Shown here in pieces: positions 53,363 through 62,252 of a stretch of 64,000 nucleotides of DNA (within the stretch, counting starts at the first letter, position 1; each line of letters begins with the position of its first letter). The DNA is taken from the NCBI GenBank assembly GCA_023425025.1, contig JAFADG010000021.1, positions 9,263 through 73,262 of the forward strand, read 5' to 3'. The translations under genes and the position numbers were made by a program. This stretch comes from Bacillota bacterium. Its GTDB lineage: Bacteria > Bacillota > Clostridia > Christensenellales > Aristaeellaceae. The notes below the pieces were generated by a model that saw only the letters and a program-made list of their open reading frames with translations, did not search any database and had not been told where the DNA came from.

Positions 53363-54283
53363 TTACGGCAAATTATTGCCGGCGGCCAGATAGATTTCGT
53401 ACCACTCCTCACGGCTAAGGCTTACATCGGCGGCCTTGGCGCAATCCCGCAGGCGGTCCTCATTCATGGTGCCGGTCACGGGCTGCATTTTGGCCGGATG
53501 GCGTAAAAGCCAGGCGATAGCGATGGTGGTGTTGGTTACGTTATGCTTCAAAGCAATTTCATTGATCTTGGCGTTGAGCTTGGGGAAAGCGTCGTTGTCC
53601 AGGAAAACACCCTGGAAGAAGCCGTACTGGAAGGGGGACCAGGGCTGGATGGTGATGTCGTTCAGGCGGCAGAAATCCAGCACGCTGCCGTCCCGGTTCA
53701 CGGCGGCGTCATCCAGCATGTTCACATGCAGGCCTTGGGAGATCATATTGGCGTTGGTGATGCTCAACTGCAGCTGGTTGGCCACGATGGGCTGCTTCAC
53801 AAACTTTTTCAGCAGCTGAATCTGCATGGGATTCTGGTTCGAAACACCGAAGTGACGCACCTTGCCGCTTGCGTGCAACGCGTCAAAGGCCTCCGCAACC
53901 TCTTCCGGCTCCACCAGCGCGTCCGGGCGGTGCAGCAAAAGCACGTCCAGATAGTCGGTTTTCAGGCGCTTTAAGATGCCATCCACCGATTTTAGTATGT
54001 GCGCCTTGGAAAAATCAAAGGCTACGCCCTTGCGGATGCCGCACTTGGATTGCAGAATGATCTTTTCCCGCACCGCGGGACTCATATGGATGGCGTCGGC
54101 GAAAATCTCCTCGCAGGTTCCGTCGCCGTAGATGTCCGCGTGGTCAAAGAAATTGGCCCCGATGTCCAAAGCGGTGTTTACAAAGCTTTCCGCCTCGCTT
54201 TTGCTCAGGCGGCTGATACGCATGCAGCCCACCGCAATCACGGGCACCTTCAGGTTGGAAACGCCCAGCTGTATCGTTTTCAT
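53363..54283 (-). CDS. aldo/keto reductase (YdhF-like)
   Basis: 306 residues. The catalytic tetrad is visible: Asp and Tyr in DHADIYG (about 47-53), Lys in QSKCGIRK and His in LLLHRPD. NADPH-binding and the loop FGVSNQNPMQ are present. It reduces aldehydes or ketones, including sugar-derived ones. AAGGAGG precedes the ATG. It is expressed from the 19-bp-spacer promoter at 54349, apart from the polysaccharide operon. Confidence 0.93.
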   Translation of the reverse strand: MKTIQLGVSNLKVPVIAVGCMRISRLSKSEAESFVNTALDIGANFFDHADIYGDGTCEEIFADAIHMSPAVREKIILQSKCGIRKGVAFDFSKAHILKSVDGILKRLKTDYLDVLLLHRPDALVEPEEVAEAFDALHASGKVRHFGVSNQNPMQIQLLKKFVKQPIVANQLQLSITNANMISQGLHVNMLDDAAVNRDGSVLDFCRLNDITIQPWSPFQYGFFQGVFLDNDAFPKLNAKINEIALKHNVTNTTIAIAWLLRHPAKMQPVTGTMNEDRLRDCAKAADVSLSREEWYEIYLAAGNNLP

Positions 54284-54348
54284 GTTTCATCCTCCTTTTG
54301 ATCCGGCGTGCATAGGGTAATCCCCCATTTCGCGAACCCGGCAGATCC

Positions 54349-54386
54349 ATCATAAACCTTCAAGCTTACTCTAAGTCAAGAAGGTT
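54349..54386 (-). promoter_or_regulatory. promoter with 19-bp spacer and inverted repeat (MerR-type)
   Basis: TTGACT and TATGAT on the minus strand are separated by 19 bp, longer than the optimum 17. Within 54355-54386, AACCTTC and GAAGGTT form a 7-bp inverted repeat, with CTTA/TAAG inside. This is the layout of MerR-family targets, where the bound protein twists the DNA. No MerR gene is in the window. Confidence 0.7.
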
Positions 54387-54396
54387 TTATAGAAAA

Positions 54397-54424
54397 TGCC
54401 GGGGCAAAACGCTCGCCCCCGGCA
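54397..54424 (-). terminator. terminator of the GH43 operon
   Basis: TGCCGGGGGC / GCCCCGGCA stem, then TTTTC on the minus strand. It lies about 50 bp after the GH43 stop. Confidence 0.75.
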
Positions 54425-54474
54425 CTTGGATGTTTATTGATAATGGACGCTGTTTATACTAATGGAAAACATTA

Positions 54475-55905
54475 TTACTTGTCCGCCAGCACGATGATTT
54501 CCCCCAGCTCCGCCTCGTCCTCCAGCGTGATAACAAGCGATGAAACATCCATCTTTTCAAAATGGAGAACGAGGTTCCCGCCGGGCACGCTTTGAAGACC
54601 GGCCAAATCAAAGGCCGTTTCATAAGCGCCGTTGATCACAAGCTTTCCCTTGGCAGCGGCATCAAAGCCCGGGTAGAGGATAACGGCATCCGCCTTCACC
54701 GGCCTTTCAAAGGTCATGGCCGCGCCCGTTCCCCGGAAGACATAGGCCTTGGCGGCGGGAGAAATGCAGTAATCCCCATCCGTCAGGCCCTGCGCGTTTT
54801 CTCCCTGGGCTTCCACGCTGGCTTCCAAAGCGGCATTCTTCATGCCCAGCATTTCATAAGGCTTCAACTGGGCAGCGAGGGTAGGCCCGTTGATAAACGC
54901 CGTGCCATCCTGATGAAAGCCGGCCCGGTCATAGTTGAGCTGCCGGTTGCCGGAGGGCAGATCGGGATAGGTGTGGGTATGATAGGCGGTAAAAAGCTCC
55001 TCCCCCACCGTAAAGAAGCTGTTGTGTCCCGGCCCGGAAACAGTGACCTTGCTCCCAGCCATGGTATAGGTGAGCAGCGGGTTGGTATCCGCCTTGACAA
55101 AGGGGCCTAATGGACTTTCGGATACCGCCACACCCACGCCGTATTCCTTGGACGCAAAGTAGTTGGCGCTGTAGTACAAATAATACTTTCCGCCGTGCTT
55201 TACGACCACGGGGCCCTCGTTCCAGCGGTAGTCGCCGGAGTTCAGCTCCCACCTTTGGTCCGGCACGGTCAGCTTTACCGGCTCGCCAACCGTGGAAAGC
55301 AGGTCTTTGGCCAGGGGCACCACGTAGGAATGGCTCTCATGATATGCGCCCACCACGTTTTCCGAGCAGTCGCGGGAATAGTACAGGTAAGGCGTGCCGT
55401 CGTCATCCACAAACAGGCTGGCGTCGATCACTGCGTAGCCGGGGTCCAGAAGCGGCGCCTTCATGGTGTCCTTGTACGGGCCTTCGGGCTTGTCGGCAAA
55501 AGCAATGCCGATGCGCAGGCTCTGGTCCTGCGTCCGCCTGGCGGAAAACAGCATCACATACTTGCCCTCATAGGCGTATACCTCCGGCGCCCAATAATCG
55601 CCGTTGGCCCAGGCCGCCCGCAGTAGCGCCTTTTTCTTGCTGCCGAATGTAACAAGGTCGTCGGAGGGCCAGACATTGAAGCCGATGCCGCCGCCGGTGG
55701 CAAAGACGTAATATTTGCCGCCGGCCGAAAGGATAAAGGGATCGCCGATGTTGTCAATCCCCTGGGGGTTTTGATAAAACCGGTCCGCAATCTCCCCCGC
55801 ATCCTTCAAAGGAAGAGGAGAAAGGCCGCCCGCGGACGCGCAGGAAAAAAGAATCGTGCCCATCAGCAAAAGCCCTCCCAACCGTTTCAAAAACTGTCTT
55901 CCCAT
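54475..55905 (-). CDS. glycoside hydrolase family 43-like lipoprotein
   Basis: 476 residues. The signal peptide may end in a lipobox-like LFSC (about 18-21). The five-bladed propeller contains the three acidic residues in IGDPFIL, VIDASLFVDDDG and WNEGPVV. GH43 enzymes act on arabinan or xylan; a C-terminal domain of about 110 residues may bind carbohydrate. It is the last gene of the second polysaccharide operon. The active site looks complete. Confidence 0.88.
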   Translation of the reverse strand: MGRQFLKRLGGLLLMGTILFSCASAGGLSPLPLKDAGEIADRFYQNPQGIDNIGDPFILSAGGKYYVFATGGGIGFNVWPSDDLVTFGSKKKALLRAAWANGDYWAPEVYAYEGKYVMLFSARRTQDQSLRIGIAFADKPEGPYKDTMKAPLLDPGYAVIDASLFVDDDGTPYLYYSRDCSENVVGAYHESHSYVVPLAKDLLSTVGEPVKLTVPDQRWELNSGDYRWNEGPVVVKHGGKYYLYYSANYFASKEYGVGVAVSESPLGPFVKADTNPLLTYTMAGSKVTVSGPGHNSFFTVGEELFTAYHTHTYPDLPSGNRQLNYDRAGFHQDGTAFINGPTLAAQLKPYEMLGMKNAALEASVEAQGENAQGLTDGDYCISPAAKAYVFRGTGAAMTFERPVKADAVILYPGFDAAAKGKLVINGAYETAFDLAGLQSVPGGNLVLHFEKMDVSSLVITLEDEAELGEIIVLADK

Positions 55906-55919
55906 GATTCACCCTCCGT

Positions 55920-56990
55920 TTACGATGCTTGAGCGGCCCTCTCCTCCGCCTTCGGCTGCTTTTGCGATGTCCGGCCGGCCAATGAAGCCAAAAAGCCAAT
56001 GGCAAAAAGGAGGATCGCGGTCCAAATGAGCCCGCCAAAGGGAGAGGCGATGCGCAGGCTCCAGAACCAGCCGCCCAACCTGTTGGCAATGGGGCCGGAC
56101 CGGGACCCGGCCAGCGCGAAAATGGTCAGGTTGCTGGCCAGCAGATAAAACAGGGAGCGACGGCCCATGTTGCAAAGCCAGCCGTCCGCCGGCGCAAGCA
56201 CGCTTGGCACCTTTTCAACCTTCGCCATGGCAAAGCTCATAAGCGCCGGGAATGCACCAGTGAGCAGCACCCAGGGCAGCGAAGGCGGAAAACGGGTGGG
56301 CAGGCCGGCGATAATGGTATAGGTAACGCCAGCCGCCGTCGCGCCAAGGCCGATCAGGGACCAGACCAGCCCATGCTTTTTTGTGGTCTGCCAGTAAATG
56401 CCCGCCAAGAGGTAGGGGGCATACTGGACGACCGGAAAACAGGCAAAGGTGCCCGAACCGATGAACAGGCCAATTTGCTTGGACAAAATCAGCTCATAAG
56501 GCAAAAAACAAAGCCCCAAACATACCGCCCCGGCGATGAGGCTGGGATAAAGCCTTGTGGAAAGCCACTTCAAAGGCACAAACAGCACCAGCACCGCCAC
56601 GGCGTAGGCCATAAAGCCGGCCAGGAATTCGGACCAGCCGGGCATATCGGACAAAAGCAGCACCTTGTTCACCGTCAGCGCGTTAAAGGGCGAATGGTCC
56701 ACCAGAATGCGGTATCCAAGGCCCGACAGCACAAAAACGGCATACATGGTCAGCGCGGTTTTTACAAGCTTTGGCGCCGCCTTTTTAAAGGGCTTTTGCA
56801 GATAGGCCATGGCGGCGCTGCGGCCAAAGCAGAACACAAAGGTTGGGAACACCAGCACGTTAATGGTTTCCGTAATCCACCCAATCGCAGGGTATGCCCC
56901 CGTGTTGCCGAAAAACTGCAGCACGTGGGCATACACCATAATAATGACAAGGAATCCGCGAATCCTGTCTATGCTTTTGTCGTAGCGCAT
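55920..56990 (-). CDS. membrane acyltransferase-like protein
   Basis: 356 residues with about ten hydrophobic helices. The opening DKSIDRIRGFLVIIMVYAHVLQF resembles the acyltransferase-3/OpgC group, whose catalytic His lies in the first helix region. The substrate is unknown; it may modify a glycan or cell-wall polymer, or move acyl groups of imported sugars. It lies 3 bp from the permease at 56994, so it belongs to the operon. Confidence 0.75.
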   Translation of the reverse strand: MRYDKSIDRIRGFLVIIMVYAHVLQFFGNTGAYPAIGWITETINVLVFPTFVFCFGRSAAMAYLQKPFKKAAPKLVKTALTMYAVFVLSGLGYRILVDHSPFNALTVNKVLLLSDMPGWSEFLAGFMAYAVAVLVLFVPLKWLSTRLYPSLIAGAVCLGLCFLPYELILSKQIGLFIGSGTFACFPVVQYAPYLLAGIYWQTTKKHGLVWSLIGLGATAAGVTYTIIAGLPTRFPPSLPWVLLTGAFPALMSFAMAKVEKVPSVLAPADGWLCNMGRRSLFYLLASNLTIFALAGSRSGPIANRLGGWFWSLRIASPFGGLIWTAILLFAIGFLASLAGRTSQKQPKAEERAAQAS

Positions 56991-56993
56991 ATG

Positions 56994-57881
56994 TTACCCT
57001 TTGATTCCCGAGCCCAGGTTCAACCCGCCCAGGAAGTATTTTTGAGCCGCCAGATAGATCAGGAAGGTGGGGATCATGCCCATGACGCCGCCGGCCAACT
57101 GGCGCACGATATGGGTGCCCTCGCTGACCTGCAAGAGGCGAAGGCCGGGCGTGAGCGTCAGGTTCTTGGGATTGGTGATGGCAATGGAGGGCCAAACGAA
57201 GTCGTTCCACGCGCCGGTAAAGGCGAACAGTGCCACCACGGTCAGCACCGGCCGCAGACTGGGCAGGATGATGCGCAGATAGGTCTGCCAGGGGCCTGCG
57301 CCGTCAATGGAGGCTGCCTCGTCCAGCTCCCTGGGCACGCCCTTCAGGAAGTTTCGGATCAGGAAGATGTTGAACACGCCGGTTACGCCCGGGAAGATGA
57401 TCGAGGGCAGCTTATCCAGCCACCTTAACGTGTTCATGATCTGGAACTGGGGCACGAGGCCGACCACGTTGGGGAACATGGAAAGGCCGAACACCGTCCA
57501 GAAAATGCCCTCCTTGCCCTTGAAGTGCAGCCGCTCATAGGCAAAGGCGGAGGTGGAGGCGATGAACAATACAATCAGCACCTGGCTGGTGGCTACGATC
57601 AGGGAGTTCTTCATCCAGCCCAGGATGGGCGTTGTGGCGGTGTTGAACACATACGCGTAGTTTTCCAGCGACCAGGTGATGGGAATGACATTCTTGAGCT
57701 TCAAATACTGCTTCGCTTCCATGCTGGGCTTTAAGCTGGAGAGGATCGTCCACAAAAGGGGCATGATCCATACGACCATCAGCGCGAACAAAAACGCAAA
57801 AGCGATGATCTTGCCCAGGTTCTTTTTCGCCCACACGCCGATGGAGCGCGGCCTGCGGGAATGGGTTTTTGCCATAATCAT
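56994..57881 (-). CDS. CUT1 sugar ABC transporter permease (MalG type)
   Basis: 295 residues. EAA loop ELDEAASIDGAGPWQTYLRI; C-terminus GLNLGSGIKG. ATG 57881 follows AAAGGAGG by 7 nt. It pairs with the permease at 57895. Confidence 0.94.
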   Translation of the reverse strand: MIMAKTHSRRPRSIGVWAKKNLGKIIAFAFLFALMVVWIMPLLWTILSSLKPSMEAKQYLKLKNVIPITWSLENYAYVFNTATTPILGWMKNSLIVATSQVLIVLFIASTSAFAYERLHFKGKEGIFWTVFGLSMFPNVVGLVPQFQIMNTLRWLDKLPSIIFPGVTGVFNIFLIRNFLKGVPRELDEAASIDGAGPWQTYLRIILPSLRPVLTVVALFAFTGAWNDFVWPSIAITNPKNLTLTPGLRLLQVSEGTHIVRQLAGGVMGMIPTFLIYLAAQKYFLGGLNLGSGIKG

Positions 57882-57894
57882 TTTGCCGCCTCCT

Positions 57895-58839
57895 TTACTG
57901 CGCATTGGCTTTGAGTACGCGGAATTGGATAATAGAAACTGTCAGGATCACCAGGCCCAGCACCTGCGCCATGGCGGACGCCATGCCGGGGTTGCCGCCC
58001 GCGCGGCCAAAGCCCAGTTCAAATATATACATCAGCAACACATAATTGCTGCGCTGATCAAAGCCATTGATGACCGCCGTCGTCGGACCGCCGCCATTGA
58101 ACATCAGCGGCTGGCCGTAAATGCCGAATTGGGAAATCACGCTGGTGATGGCCGTATACGTCAGCGGGTAGCGCATGCCGGGCACGGTAATGTGCCAGAA
58201 CTGCTGCAGCCCGTTGGCGCCGTCCACCGAGGCCGCTTCATACAGCTCCTGGGGAATGGAGGCCAGCGCGCTTTGGTAAATGATCATGTTGCCGCCGGCA
58301 ACCCACCAGACGGTGATGATCACCAGGGCGATCCAGTTGTGGGGGATGCTGCTGTTCCAGTTCAGCTTGCCAAGGCCCAGCGCCTGGTTGATAAAGCCGG
58401 CCGACATGTTGAACATGTAATTCCAGCTGAGCATGACCACAGCGATGGACAAAAGCGCCGGCATATAGAAAATGGACTGAAACACCTTGTGGGCAAAGGG
58501 CTTGCGCTGCAGCGCCACGGCCAGCAGCAGCGGCACAACGATTTGGAAGGGCACCGTCATCAACACAAATTTGATGGTGTTGACAAGGCCCCAGCGCAGC
58601 TGCCAGTAATATTGCGAATTTTGATTGAAAAACAGGGTCTTGAAGTTTTCAAAGCCGACGAACACCATGGGCTTGCCCAGCTGCCAGTCTGTAAAGGCGG
58701 AGGCGATGCCCACTACCGAGGGGATCAGGAAAAACACCCCAAACAGCAAAAGGTGCGGGGAAAGGAAAGAAAGCGCCGTCAACCGCGCCTTCCATTGGTG
58801 TTTCCCGGCGGTGTGGGCCGCGTTGGTCCTGACGGTCAT
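57895..58839 (-). CDS. CUT1 sugar ABC transporter permease (MalF/UgpA type)
   Basis: 314 residues. EAA loop YEAASVDGANGLQQFWHI; first helix LSPHLLLFGVFFLIPSVVG. ATG 58839 lies 8 nt from AAGGAG; the ATG at 58845 is too close. Confidence 0.94.
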   Translation of the reverse strand: MTVRTNAAHTAGKHQWKARLTALSFLSPHLLLFGVFFLIPSVVGIASAFTDWQLGKPMVFVGFENFKTLFFNQNSQYYWQLRWGLVNTIKFVLMTVPFQIVVPLLLAVALQRKPFAHKVFQSIFYMPALLSIAVVMLSWNYMFNMSAGFINQALGLGKLNWNSSIPHNWIALVIITVWWVAGGNMIIYQSALASIPQELYEAASVDGANGLQQFWHITVPGMRYPLTYTAITSVISQFGIYGQPLMFNGGGPTTAVINGFDQRSNYVLLMYIFELGFGRAGGNPGMASAMAQVLGLVILTVSIIQFRVLKANAQ

Positions 58840-58917
58840 GGTCATTTCTCCTTCGCTGCTGATAAATGGAAAGAGGGACGCCGGAAGTTTCCCCCGGCGT
58901 CCCGGATGCTAAGGATA

Positions 58918-60138
58918 TTATTTCGCGGCGATCTTCTCGTCCACCTTCTGCTGCAGGGCGGTGGCGAATTCTTCGGGGGTCATGCGGCCGAAGGTGCTTT
59001 CCCAGCCCATGGGATCCAGGGTGTCAACAACCAGGCCATAGTTGATGAAGTCGGATACGACCATGCTGGAGCCGTAGTCAGCCAGGAAGGACTGCTTCAT
59101 TTCCTTGTAGGCGGGGTCTTCCAGCAGCTTCAGGGAAGCAACGGTCTGGCCGGCCTGCGCCCAGAGCATGGAGTTGTCGCGGACATACTGCAGGAACTTG
59201 GCGACAGCAGCCTGCTTTTCGGGGGTGGTTTCCTTCTTGAACTCTACGAACTGGTGGGAAGAGGCCCAGAACTTCACGTTGGAAGCGTCATACTGGGGGA
59301 AGATGGCCATGGTGTAGTTGAAGGGAGCTTCCTTCAGGCCGTTGTTCATCCAGATGCCTTCGGGGCAGAACACTTCCATACCGGAAACGAACAGGCCGCC
59401 AAAGGGATCATCGCCGTCAACGCTGGTCAGGCCGGCGTCATGCATGGCTTTCAGATCGCTCAGCACTTGGATGAACTTCTCGTTGTTCAGGGTGGCGACG
59501 GTGCCGTCTTCGCTCATCTGGCCGCCCAGCTGATAGTACATGGACAGGATGTAGGGACGGTTCCAGGTCAGGGCGATACCGGTGTTGCCATCGACGACGG
59601 CCTTTTCGGAAACAGCCTTCACCTCATCCCAGGTGATGATGTTGTCGGCAAGAACGGGGGTTTCCAGGTCATACTGGGCCAGCAGGTCCAGGTTCACGTA
59701 GCAAACCCAGGAGTGCACGTCCAGGGGCAGGGAGTAACGGATGCCTTCGATTTCGCCCAGGTTCCAGCCTGCGGACAGGTACTGCTCGGCAGCGAAGTCG
59801 CCATTGGCCAGCACATCGGTGAAGGGCATCACGATGCCGTCTTTCACGAACTGGGCAATACGCTCGGCATGCACGATGGCGACGTCCGGGACGCCTTCAC
59901 CGGCGGTGACAGCCAAGGGAGCCTTGGTGTACAGGTCGGCAGCATCCATCTTCATGTGGTTGACCTTGATACCGGGGTTGGCGGTGTTGAAATCCGCAAC
60001 GAGCTGATCCATGTTTACGCCGTCTTCGCCGGTGAATACGGTCCAGAAGTCCAGCTCAACAGTGGATTCCGCCAAGGAAGCGGGAACCATTGCCAGAACC
60101 AGCAACAGGGCAAGAAACAATGCCAGGGTCTTTTTCAT
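58918..60138 (-). CDS. extracellular sugar-binding protein (family 1)
   Basis: 406 residues. Signal peptide MKKTLALFLALLLVLAM..SLAES with an Ala-rich cut site and no lipobox. The mature part starts VELDFWTVFTGEDG. It should bind the oligosaccharide of the GH2/GH43 locus. AAAGGAGG precedes the ATG. GH2 ends 53 bp upstream. Confidence 0.93.
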   Translation of the reverse strand: MKKTLALFLALLLVLAMVPASLAESTVELDFWTVFTGEDGVNMDQLVADFNTANPGIKVNHMKMDAADLYTKAPLAVTAGEGVPDVAIVHAERIAQFVKDGIVMPFTDVLANGDFAAEQYLSAGWNLGEIEGIRYSLPLDVHSWVCYVNLDLLAQYDLETPVLADNIITWDEVKAVSEKAVVDGNTGIALTWNRPYILSMYYQLGGQMSEDGTVATLNNEKFIQVLSDLKAMHDAGLTSVDGDDPFGGLFVSGMEVFCPEGIWMNNGLKEAPFNYTMAIFPQYDASNVKFWASSHQFVEFKKETTPEKQAAVAKFLQYVRDNSMLWAQAGQTVASLKLLEDPAYKEMKQSFLADYGSSMVVSDFINYGLVVDTLDPMGWESTFGRMTPEEFATALQQKVDEKIAAK

Positions 60139-60191
60139 GGGTGATCCTCCTTTTATTTCTACCGCCTATCGGCGATATTCCAATGAAATAC

Positions 60192-61991
60192 TCAGCCGTT
60201 CCGGCCGAAAGCGTTGCGCACCAGCGCGCGGATTTTTGCGGGGTCCACCTTGGGGGTGCGGTCGGGCATCAGCAGGCCGTTGATTTCCTGCATGACATCG
60301 GTCAACTGGGTGTAGCAGTAGCCTTGGCAATAGTTAAGTTCGCGCACAGCATCCGTTACGCCCTGGAAGCGGCTGAGGAATTCGCCCTCATCCGTCACCT
60401 TGCCATGGTAGCCCCAGGTCTCCATGCCGCCCATGGAACCCTGGGCGCCGATGGTATTAAAGGCGATCCCGCCAAACTCGGTGACCAGGAAGGCTTCCTC
60501 TCCGGTGGGCGTTTCGCCCTGGGCGAAGGCCATGCGCCAGTCGCAGGCGGTTTTTTCCACCGCCTCGCGGCTTTCAAAATGCTTGGCCATGACATCCTTT
60601 TCCGCGGCATAGTCATGCAGGCCGTTGATGTCGGTGACTACCTGCTCCCAGCCGTCGTTGGAAGAGATCAGCCGGGTGCCGTCCGCCGCCTTGCCCATGT
60701 GGTAGAGCATGCGGGCCGCGGCCTGCTGGCGCCGGTCGGTGTAAATCTGCCGTACGCCCCAGCTTTCATTCAGCGGCACCCAGGCGATAATGCAGGGATG
60801 GTTGAAGTCGCGGTCGATGAAGCCAAGGTACGTTTCCGAAAGGTTGCGGATGGTTTCATCGGCAAAATCATAGGGAGAGGGCACTTCGCCCCACACCAGC
60901 AGCCCCATCCGATCGGCCCAGTAATAGTACCTGGGGTCCTCCAGCTTTTGGTGCTTGCGGGCGCCGTTGAAGCCAAAGGCCAGCGTGTATTCGATGTCCT
61001 TTTTGATGGCCTCGTCGCTGGGCGGCGTGATCAGGGATTCCGGCCAGTAGCCCTGGTCCAGGACCAGCCGCTGATACAGGGGCGTATTGTTTAGCAGCAC
61101 CTGGCCGTTTCGGGCCTCCACCTTGCGCATGCCAAAGTAGGCGGACACATGGTCGGTCTCTTTCCCGCCGGATAACACGCGGACGTCAAGGTCGTACAGA
61201 TTCGGTTCGCCGGGCCGCCACAGGCGCACAGGCTCCAGGCCGCCCTTGTCAATCATATCCACCGGCACGCGGATCTGCCGGTCAACGGTATCGGTCACAA
61301 GATGCTTGACCGTCTTGCCCTTAAAGGACACCTGCACATCCACCTGAAGGGGCGAAGCCGGGAAATCATCCAGCGCCATTTCTATGACGGCAAGATTTTT
61401 GTCGATATCCGGCGTCACATGGATCTGCGTCAGGGCGTATTCCCCTACCGCTTCCATATATACCGTCTGCCAGATGCCGCTGACGGGCGTATACCAGCAG
61501 CCCATCAGGCCCTTGTCCCAGTACTGCTTGCCGCGGGGCTGGGTGCAGTCATGCCTGTCTTCCACCCGAAGGCACAGGTCGTTTTCGCCGTTCTTGATAA
61601 GGTGCGTCACTTCCACCGCAAAGGGCGTGTAGCCGCCGCGGTGCTCCCCCGCCTGCTGGCCGTTGACGAACACGCGGCAGGCATAATCCACCGCGCCAAA
61701 ACGGATCAGCACCCGCTTGCCCTTCATCTCCTTGGGTACGGTAAAGCCGCGGCGGTACCACAGGATGGGATGGATCTCCTCCGAGCCGATGCCGCTGCGC
61801 TGGGACTGATAGCAAAAGGGAACGTTGATGGTTTGCGGAAGCGCATAACCGGGTGCAAACCAGCGCTTTTTCAGGCCTTCATTCCTGTCGTCAAAAGCAA
61901 ACTGCCATACGCCGTTTAGATTAAAGAACGTATCCCGTACAAAATCCGGGCGGGGATGTTCCGGGCGGGGAATGGGGGAGAAATCTGGCAT
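60192..61991 (-). CDS. glycoside hydrolase family 2 (beta-galactosidase/beta-glucuronidase-like)
   Basis: 599 residues, no signal peptide. The sugar-binding N-terminal domain (NLNGVWQFAFDD) and the TIM barrel are present. The acid/base Glu is in WVPLNESWGVRQ and the nucleophile Glu in VTEFGGIAF. GH2 acts on beta-galactosides, mannosides or glucuronides; the length fits the short GH2 group. ATG 61991 lies 5 nt after GGAGG; the ATG at 62003 overlaps that site. It heads the second polysaccharide operon. Confidence 0.94.
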   Translation of the reverse strand: MPDFSPIPRPEHPRPDFVRDTFFNLNGVWQFAFDDRNEGLKKRWFAPGYALPQTINVPFCYQSQRSGIGSEEIHPILWYRRGFTVPKEMKGKRVLIRFGAVDYACRVFVNGQQAGEHRGGYTPFAVEVTHLIKNGENDLCLRVEDRHDCTQPRGKQYWDKGLMGCWYTPVSGIWQTVYMEAVGEYALTQIHVTPDIDKNLAVIEMALDDFPASPLQVDVQVSFKGKTVKHLVTDTVDRQIRVPVDMIDKGGLEPVRLWRPGEPNLYDLDVRVLSGGKETDHVSAYFGMRKVEARNGQVLLNNTPLYQRLVLDQGYWPESLITPPSDEAIKKDIEYTLAFGFNGARKHQKLEDPRYYYWADRMGLLVWGEVPSPYDFADETIRNLSETYLGFIDRDFNHPCIIAWVPLNESWGVRQIYTDRRQQAAARMLYHMGKAADGTRLISSNDGWEQVVTDINGLHDYAAEKDVMAKHFESREAVEKTACDWRMAFAQGETPTGEEAFLVTEFGGIAFNTIGAQGSMGGMETWGYHGKVTDEGEFLSRFQGVTDAVRELNYCQGYCYTQLTDVMQEINGLLMPDRTPKVDPAKIRALVRNAFGRNG

Positions 61992-62155
61992 AATGCCCTC
62001 CATGTTTGTTTTGGGCGCAAGAAAACTTCATATTTTATCCAAGTATTTTGCACGTTTCTTTCGTACATACATGGAACAAAATACAAAATTCTTGCTTTTC
62101 CGAAGGCGGTTCGTCACCTAATTGCATAAAATACGCACCGCCGTTTGGTGCTTAT

Positions 62156-62185
62156 AGCATATCACCGGCGATGCATTACTGTCAA
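62156..62185 (-). promoter_or_regulatory. promoter upstream of GH2
   Basis: TTGACA, 18 bp, TATGCT on the minus strand, about 165 bp before the GH2 ATG. It separates the GH2 operon from the regulator gene. Confidence 0.65.
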
Positions 62186-62252
62186 TAGTTTTAAATTTAC
62201 TCCATTTAAGCTATAGTCATGCCTAGATTACTAGAACATTGCTTCAATATTT

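Noticed and set aside
54440..54474. TTTATAC-AATGGAAAACATTA motif also near 42645
   Set aside because: About 21 of 22 bases agree, but a short AT-rich match of this size may be chance, and no role is visible.
57676..60144. 822-codon plus-strand ORF, the longest antisense frame
   Set aside because: It lies opposite a permease and a binding-protein gene with clear family motifs and signal peptide. Its product shows no domain and repeats polar residues typical of antisense frames in GC-rich DNA.
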